From a bacterium (GTDB lineage: Bacteria > Gemmatimonadota > Gemmatimonadetes > Gemmatimonadales > Gemmatimonadaceae), in the NCBI GenBank assembly GCA_021802745.1, contig JAJZRK010000126.1:1-9751 (forward strand): DNA of 9,751 nucleotides, given 5' to 3'. Below, one piece after another: positions 5,684-9,751 of the stretch. Within the stretch, counting starts at the first letter, position 1, and each line of letters begins with the position of its first letter. Made by a program: the position numbers and the translations under genes. The notes below the pieces were generated by a model that had not been told where the DNA came from, did not search any database, and was given only the letters and a program-made list of their open reading frames with translations.

Positions 5684-5965
5684 GAGTGAGGATTGGGAAT
5701 TCGGAACGGGATTGCGGATTGCGACCAGTGACCGCGACCTGCGATTGCCGCAACCTGCGATTGCCGCGACCTGCGATCGCCACGACCTGCGATTGCTGCG
5801 ACCTGCGATTGCCGCAACCTGCGATTGCCGCGACCTGCGATTGCCGCGACCTGCGATTGCCGCGACCTGCGATTGCCGCGACCTGCGATCGCCACGACAT
5901 GTGATCGCAAGTCGCCATCCTGATTCGCGATCCGCGATCCCGTTCCGAATTCCCAATCCTCAATC
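5684..5965. repeat. Inverted-repeat element A enclosing a 16-bp array
   Basis: The left arm (about 5684-5728) and right arm (about 5920-5965) are near-perfect inverted copies of about 45 bp with some four or five mismatches. They share TGAGGATTGGGAATTCGGAA and a following CGGGAT.GCGGAT.GCGA segment. The arms enclose the tandem array at 5733-5908. The element fills the gap between the aminotransferase stop (5970-5972) and the SRP RNA promoter. No transposase is present and no protein in this stretch looks real. The arms are related to those of element B at 7152-7273, so this appears to be a dispersed intergenic family. Confidence 0.85.
5733..5908. repeat. Tandem repeat, eleven 16-bp units
   Basis: Eleven consecutive units have the consensus CGCGACCTGCGATTGC on the plus strand. 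Units 1, 7, 8 and 9 are identical to it, units 2 and 6 differ by A for G (CGCAACC), units 3 and 10 end GCGATCGC, units 4 and 5 differ at the first two bases, and unit 11 is degenerate (CACGACATGTGATCGC). There are no spacers, so this is not a CRISPR array. The identity of neighbouring units suggests recent expansion and likely copy-number variation. Confidence 0.95.
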
Positions 5966-5969
5966 GTCG

Positions 5970-7115
5970 TTACGCCAGCACTTTCCTGAACACGTCGCTG
6001 GCCTTCTGCATCTCGTCCATCGTGCCAATCGAGACACGCAGCCAGGTGGTGAGCGGCGGGAACGGCCTTCCGACGGCGATGCCTTCGCGCCGGCAGGCGT
6101 CGCGCACGGGGCGCATGTCGCGCCGCAGGTTGATCATCAGGAAGTTCGTCTCGCTGGCGCCCACCTCGTAGCCGGCCTTCTCGAAGAACGCCCGCGTGAA
6201 GGCCTTGGCCTCGCGGTTGCGCTTCTGCTCGGACGCGATGTGCTCGCGGTCGCTCACTGTCGCCGTCGCGGCGCCGAGCGCCAGCACGTTGACCCCCGAC
6301 CCGAGCCGCCACCCCCGCAGCTTGCGTGCCGTGTCGCGATGCACGATCGCATAGCCGGCGCGCAGGCCGGCCATCCCGAAGACCTTGGAGAAGGTACGGG
6401 ACACGATCACGTTGGGGTCGGCGACGGCCATCGGCACCGCCGACTTGTACGACGGGTCGTCCACGTATTCGTGGTACGCTTCGTCAATCAGGATGTACGT
6501 GGCGGGCGACTCGCGGCGCACGTGCGCCACCCATTCGCGCACCGCGGCATCGCCGACCACCGTCGCCGTGGGGTTATTGGGGTTGCAGAAGAAGACGAGC
6601 CCGGCGCCGCCCGCCTTGTTCGCCATCGCGTCGAGGTCGAGCCGCAGCCTGGCATCCACGGGCACCGAGACGACCGGGCGGCCCATCGTTCGGGCGAAAT
6701 CCTCCGGAAGCTCGAAGGTCGGCGCCGCGGTGACGAGATGCTGCGCCGTGCTCACGAACGCCTCGACGCACATGCGCAGGATTTCGCTCGAGCCACAGCC
6801 GAGAATCACGTTGTCCTCGCTGACCCCATGTTCTCTTGCGATCGCCGCCACCAGCGCGCCCTCCGGGCTGTCCGGATAGCGGTTCGCCTCGCCGAACATC
6901 GCCCGGATGGCGTCGAACGCCCTGGCACCTGGACCATTGGGGTTCTCATTGCTGTCGAGACGGATCAGCCCGGCCTGCGGCACCGCCGCGAACGGCGCGT
7001 CGAGCCACGACGCGACGCGTGCCTCATGCCCGCGCCCCCCAAACAGCGGCGGCGCCAGCAGGCCGGCCCCTCCAAGACCGAGGGCGGAGACGAAATGGCG
7101 GCGTGAGACGGGCAT
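5970..7115 (-). CDS. Tat-exported HisC-like PLP aminotransferase (class I/II)
   Basis: The 381-residue product is a fold-type I PLP aminotransferase closest in motifs to histidinol-phosphate transaminase. Visible are the N-terminal SNENPNGP segment (55-62), GCGSSEIL (107-113), NPNNPT (178-183), DEAYHEY (211-217), SRTFSKVFGMAGLRAGY (239-255) with the Schiff-base lysine K244 and R252, and the C-terminal WLRVSIG with R360. It begins MPVSRRHFVSALGLGG, a twin-arginine signal (R5, R6) followed by a short hydrophobic stretch and APP, so export by Tat is predicted; typical HisC is cytoplasmic. The ATG start is set by CCTCC at 7120-7124 (GGAGG on the coding strand, four-base spacing); the frame is open upstream into element B, but that part is repeat-derived. 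The substrate is unknown: histidinol phosphate, aromatic amino acids or others are possible. It lies between repeat elements A and B. Confidence 0.88.
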   Translation of the reverse strand: MPVSRRHFVSALGLGGAGLLAPPLFGGRGHEARVASWLDAPFAAVPQAGLIRLDSNENPNGPGARAFDAIRAMFGEANRYPDSPEGALVAAIAREHGVSEDNVILGCGSSEILRMCVEAFVSTAQHLVTAAPTFELPEDFARTMGRPVVSVPVDARLRLDLDAMANKAGGAGLVFFCNPNNPTATVVGDAAVREWVAHVRRESPATYILIDEAYHEYVDDPSYKSAVPMAVADPNVIVSRTFSKVFGMAGLRAGYAIVHRDTARKLRGWRLGSGVNVLALGAATATVSDREHIASEQKRNREAKAFTRAFFEKAGYEVGASETNFLMINLRRDMRPVRDACRREGIAVGRPFPPLTTWLRVSIGTMDEMQKASDVFRKVLA

Positions 7116-7151
7116 GAGGCCTCCGGGTGCTGGAAGACAGGCAACTGCTAC

Positions 7152-7273
7152 GAATGAGGATATGGAATCCGGAACAGGACTCGGGATTTCGACTCCGGAT
7201 GGCGATTGGCGATCGTGAGTCGAATTCCGCGATCGTGATCCGAGTTGCCGATCCGGATTCCCGATCCTCAATC
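7152..7273. repeat. Diverged inverted-repeat element B
   Basis: The left arm (about 7152-7197) and the right arm (about 7228-7273) are imperfect inverted copies that share TGAGGAT..GGAATCCGGA and ACTCGG. An inner stem CGACTC...GAGTCG lies at the centre, with short GCGATCG-like repeats. The arm sequence matches that of element A (TGAGGATTGGGAATTCGGA), so both belong to one family. Element B has no long tandem array. It separates ltaE from the aminotransferase gene and would place a long hairpin in any transcript joining them. Confidence 0.75.
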
Positions 7274-7307
7274 GTTTCCTGCCGAGAACCTACCCGCCCG
7301 CCGTTCC

Positions 7308-8327
7308 CTACGCCATCGCCTTCACCATCGCCTGCGCCGCCGTCTCCACCTGCGCCGCCGTCGCGTCGAGGTGCGTCACAACCCGCACGCGCTGGTCGTG
7401 CCAGGCGGAGATGAGCACACCCAGCGCCTTGGCCCTCGCGGTCACCGTGGAGGCGTCAATGCGCGCCGGCAGGTCAATCATCACGATGTTCGAGTCGGGC
7501 GGCACCACCTGCACATCCTTCACTCCGTCGGCGATGATCGCGGCAAGCCGCTTGGCGTTGGCGTGGTCCTCGTGCAGGCGGCCGAGGTGATGCTCGAGGC
7601 CGTGCCGCGCGGCGGCCGCCACAATGCCGCTCTGGCGCATCCCGCCGCCGAAGCGCTTGCGCGCCACGAAGGCCTCCTCCATCAGCGCCGTTGACCCCAC
7701 GATGCAGGCGCCGAGCGGCGCGCCGAGCCCCTTCGAGAACGACACCATGACGGTGTCGGCGCAGGCGGCGAAGTCGGCGAGCGGCGTGCCGGTGGCCACG
7801 TGCGCGTTCCACAGCCGCGCCCCATCCATGTGGATGGGCAGCTTCAGCGTGCCGCGCGCGAAGTCAGCCATCGCGCGCAGGTCGGCGAGCGGCGTCACCA
7901 TGCCGCCCGCGCCGTTGTGCGTGTTCTCGAAGCAGACGACGCTGGCCGTCGGCGCGTGCTTGCTCGCCGGCCGCACCGCCGCCTTGAGCGTGTCGAGCGT
8001 CATCACCGGGGCACCCCGCACCAGCCGTGGCTGCAGGCCGCGCAGCCCCGCGAGTCCGGCGATCTCCCAGTTCACGATGTGCGAGTCGTCGTGCGCATAG
8101 GCCTCGGTGCCGTGCCGGCCGTGCACCCACAGGCCGCAGGCGTTGCCCATGGTCCCGGTGGGGACGAACAGGGCGCGGTCCTTGCCGAGCAGCGCCGCGA
8201 CGCGCTCCTGCAGCGCGAGTACGGTCGGGTCGCCGTCCAGAACGTCATCGCCCACCTCGGCCGCGGCCATCGCCCGGCGCATCGCCGGCGTCGGCTTGGT
8301 GACGGTATCACTCCGCAGGTCAATCAC
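7308..8327 (-). CDS. ltaE: Low-specificity L-threonine aldolase
   Basis: This PLP enzyme cleaves L-threonine and L-allo-threonine to glycine and acetaldehyde. The 339-residue product has the family start [13 protein letters not shown], then [11 protein letters not shown] (26-36), FVPTGTMGN (54-62) which binds the PLP phosphate, AYAHDDSHI with H83, ENTHNGAGG (134-142), HMDGAR with D168 and R171 (166-171), and [12 protein letters not shown] with the Schiff-base K199 (195-206). The C-terminal small domain is complete and the length matches E. coli LtaE (333). The start is GTG, preceded by GGAGGG (8331-8336); it shares its G with the TAG stop of the upstream yihY gene (TAGTG), so the two are translationally coupled. 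It is cytoplasmic. Alternatives within the family include L-allo-threonine or beta-phenylserine aldolase specificity, which the sequence does not settle. Confidence 0.95.
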   Translation of the reverse strand: MIDLRSDTVTKPTPAMRRAMAAAEVGDDVLDGDPTVLALQERVAALLGKDRALFVPTGTMGNACGLWVHGRHGTEAYAHDDSHIVNWEIAGLAGLRGLQPRLVRGAPVMTLDTLKAAVRPASKHAPTASVVCFENTHNGAGGMVTPLADLRAMADFARGTLKLPIHMDGARLWNAHVATGTPLADFAACADTVMVSFSKGLGAPLGACIVGSTALMEEAFVARKRFGGGMRQSGIVAAAARHGLEHHLGRLHEDHANAKRLAAIIADGVKDVQVVPPDSNIVMIDLPARIDASTVTARAKALGVLISAWHDQRVRVVTHLDATAAQVETAAQAMVKAMA

Positions 8328-9241
8328 TATCCCTCCATGGCCTCGGGCCCGTGCAGGCGCCGGCGGCGCAACGCGTAGATGTGCCCCACTTCGCCGCCCA
8401 CCACGAAGATGATCGCGGCGTAGTACGCCCAGAAGACAACGACCACCAGCGCGCCAAGCGTGCCGGTGTACAGCGAGGCCGGGTCGAACTGCTGCACGAC
8501 GAGCACGAACAGGTTGCGCGCAATCTCGAACAGCACGCCGGTGGTCATGGACGCGACGAACGCCTGCCGCCACGGCACCCGGCCGCCGGGAATGTACTTG
8601 TAGATGCTGTAGAAGATCGCCACGATGACGCAGAACGCCAGCAGGCGGCCGATGGCGTACTCGACACTGCCGATCATCATCGCGTTCACGCCGATGTCCT
8701 GCAGGATCGCGACGCCGCTCTTGCTCATGATCGCGAGGTAGGCGGAGAGCACCAGGTAGGCGACCAGAAGAAACGACGACAGCAGCGTGTAGCCGAAGTC
8801 GTACAGGTGGCCCACGACGATACCCCGCCCGTACGCCACCGAGAAGACGCGCTGCAGCACGCTGCGCAGCGTGCCGAACAGCCGGGTGGAGAACCAGGCG
8901 AAGGCGGCGGCCGACAGCAGGCCCACGCGGCCGCGCGTGCGCACCACGTCGGCCAGGATGGGGTCGAGAAAGCTCGACCCGTCGCCGTTGCCGACGGGGA
9001 GCAGGCGCCCCAGGAACTCCACCACGTCGCGCGTGGAATCGGCTTGCGGCTTGTTGAGCACGTAGCCGATGCCGGCGATCAGCGGCAGGAAGAACGGCAC
9101 GCCGGCGAGGAGGATATTGTAGGCCACCCCGCCGGCGAGAAAGAACAGGTCGTCCTCGCCCCCCTTCTTCCAGAGGCGGCGGGCGTAGTCAACGCACGTG
9201 TCACGGAGGCGCGCCGCCCCCCATGGCGGCGGCGCGCTCAT
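8327..9241 (-). CDS. yihY: YihY/BrkB family inner-membrane protein
   Basis: The 304-residue product is a polytopic membrane protein of the YihY/UPF0761 family, once annotated as ribonuclease BN, a label since moved to another protein. Hydrophobic segments lie near residues 33-62, 104-123, 147-172, 186-213, 225-250 and 256-283, giving about six membrane spans. Family marks include the segment [20 protein letters not shown] (35-54), the [17 protein letters not shown] stretch (117-133), [16 protein letters not shown] (216-231) and the last span [19 protein letters not shown], before a positively charged tail RRRR. The molecular function of the family is unknown; transport or envelope roles have been proposed. 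The ATG lies 19 bases after the stop of the coiled-coil gene, with a weak GGAG ten bases upstream. It overlaps ltaE by one base. Confidence 0.9.
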   Translation of the reverse strand: MSAPPPWGAARLRDTCVDYARRLWKKGGEDDLFFLAGGVAYNILLAGVPFFLPLIAGIGYVLNKPQADSTRDVVEFLGRLLPVGNGDGSSFLDPILADVVRTRGRVGLLSAAAFAWFSTRLFGTLRSVLQRVFSVAYGRGIVVGHLYDFGYTLLSSFLLVAYLVLSAYLAIMSKSGVAILQDIGVNAMMIGSVEYAIGRLLAFCVIVAIFYSIYKYIPGGRVPWRQAFVASMTTGVLFEIARNLFVLVVQQFDPASLYTGTLGALVVVVFWAYYAAIIFVVGGEVGHIYALRRRRLHGPEAMEG

Positions 9242-9260
9242 CCGCGATGCACTCCAGTCA

Positions 9261-9751
9261 TCAGTTCTGGACGATGATGAGGTACTTCGACGCCGCCCAG
9301 AACTGCTCGGCGTTCGTGATGTTGATCGTCCCCTTGTAACCGCCCTTCGCCGGCTGCGCCGTGGCGCTCAGGTCCTGCCGCGACAGCACGCGGTAGCTCT
9401 TGTCCGCCTTCGGCAGGGTGATCGCCGACACCTTCGTCTTGTCAATCGAGGTGAAGTCAGCCGGGTTGAGCGTCGTCGCCGGGATGTCCGTGGCCGCGAT
9501 GCCCAGGATGCCGCCCTTCTTCACGATGATCCCCTTCTTCCGCAGCTCGTCCTTCGTGCCGATGACGTAGTAGACGGTGTTGCGCTCGGTGGTGAGCGCC
9601 GCCTTCTCCGTCGTCAGCGACTCCTTCTCGGTCGTCAGCTGCGCCTTCTCGGTCTTCAGCGTGACGTTCTCGCCCTGCAGCGCGCCCACCTGCGCCGACA
9701 GCGAGGCGATCTCGGCCTTCTGGTTCTCGATGATGGACTTGAACGCCGTGA
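9261..9751 (-). CDS. Coiled-coil envelope-type protein, 5' part outside window
   Basis: Only the C-terminal 162 codons are in the window; the frame is open to the window edge, so the true start lies beyond it. The first 55 or so visible residues form a coiled coil with repeated heptads (KTEKAQL, TTEKESL, TTEKAAL, TTERNTV). The repeat is mirrored at DNA level by 21-bp direct repeats at 9601-9663. A globular domain follows: NTVYYVIGTKDELRKKGII, a Gly-rich turn, then an SYRVLS stretch and the ending FWAASKYLIIVQN. From memory this C-terminal pattern (YYVIGTK.EL...G.., ..FW..SKYLVI) matches uncharacterised coiled-coil proteins and lipoproteins of Bacteroidota, some labelled Cbp1-type adhesins. 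The missing N-terminus would show whether a lipobox exists. It is probably the first or an earlier gene of the yihY-ltaE transcript. Confidence 0.75.
   Translation of the reverse strand, partial: TAFKSIIENQKAEIASLSAQVGALQGENVTLKTEKAQLTTEKESLTTEKAALTTERNTVYYVIGTKDELRKKGIIVKKGGILGIAATDIPATTLNPADFTSIDKTKVSAITLPKADKSYRVLSRQDLSATAQPAKGGYKGTINITNAEQFWAASKYLIIVQN

Noticed and set aside
5765..5892. HIP1-type octamer GCGATCGC in two repeat units
   Set aside because: It arises as a T-to-C variant of the unit's GCGATTGC; the other features do not suggest a cyanobacterium.
5733..5908. CRISPR array
   Set aside because: The 16-bp units are directly contiguous with no spacers, and no cas gene is present.
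5316..7106. Long plus-strand open frame through tyrA end, ffs, element A and the aminotransferase
   Set aside because: It overlaps genes of known family in other frames, and its middle is just the translated 16-bp repeat (16-residue period).
5684..7273. Composite transposon made of elements A and B around the aminotransferase gene
   Set aside because: There is no transposase, no target-site duplication I can identify, and the two elements are much diverged; kept only as a point to check.

Overview
The window is high-GC bacterial chromosome holding ordinary housekeeping genes separated by unusual repeat-filled gaps. No rRNA or taxonomic marker gene is present. The GC content, a Tat-tagged HisC-like aminotransferase, a C-terminal domain that recalls Bacteroidota proteins, and heptamer and palindromic filler between genes together suggest Gemmatimonadota or a close relative. 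That placement is an inference.

Layout. Leftward from position 2830 runs a compact DNA-maintenance operon, dnaX - ybaB/ebfC - recR, with gaps of 6 and 1 nt. Divergent from it, 3045-5437 is an aromatic amino acid operon. It opens with a 25-codon leader ORF containing Tyr-Tyr-Phe-Tyr-Phe, then a strong intrinsic terminator that ends just before the ribosome binding site of a type I-beta DAHP synthase. An AroQ-type chorismate mutase and a prephenate dehydrogenase follow, each overlapping its upstream neighbour. A segment of the leader ORF is exactly complementary to the terminator's left arm. This is the arrangement expected for ribosome-mediated attenuation, and it is the most interesting item here.

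Convergent with this operon, on the minus strand, lies the small bacterial SRP RNA gene (ffs, 5545-5645) with its own promoter-like boxes. Further right, also on the minus strand, are a Tat-exported HisC-like aminotransferase (5970-7115), low-specificity L-threonine aldolase (7308-8327), a YihY/BrkB membrane protein (8327-9241, stop and start overlapping ltaE by 1 nt) and the 3' part of a coiled-coil protein (9261 to window end).

All four sizeable gaps are filled by repeats with dyad symmetry or near it: a GA-rich inverted repeat of about 145 bp that includes the recR stop codon; a 12-copy heptamer array bounded by CTGCAG upstream of dnaX; eleven 16-bp repeats between 45-bp inverted arms (5684-5965); and a second, diverged element with related arms (7152-7273). 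The last two flank the aminotransferase gene.

The aro operon makes DAHP at the pathway entry, then prephenate and 4-hydroxyphenylpyruvate at the Tyr branch, so a sensor of charged Tyr and Phe tRNA in its leader is coherent. The remaining genes look like unrelated housekeeping functions.
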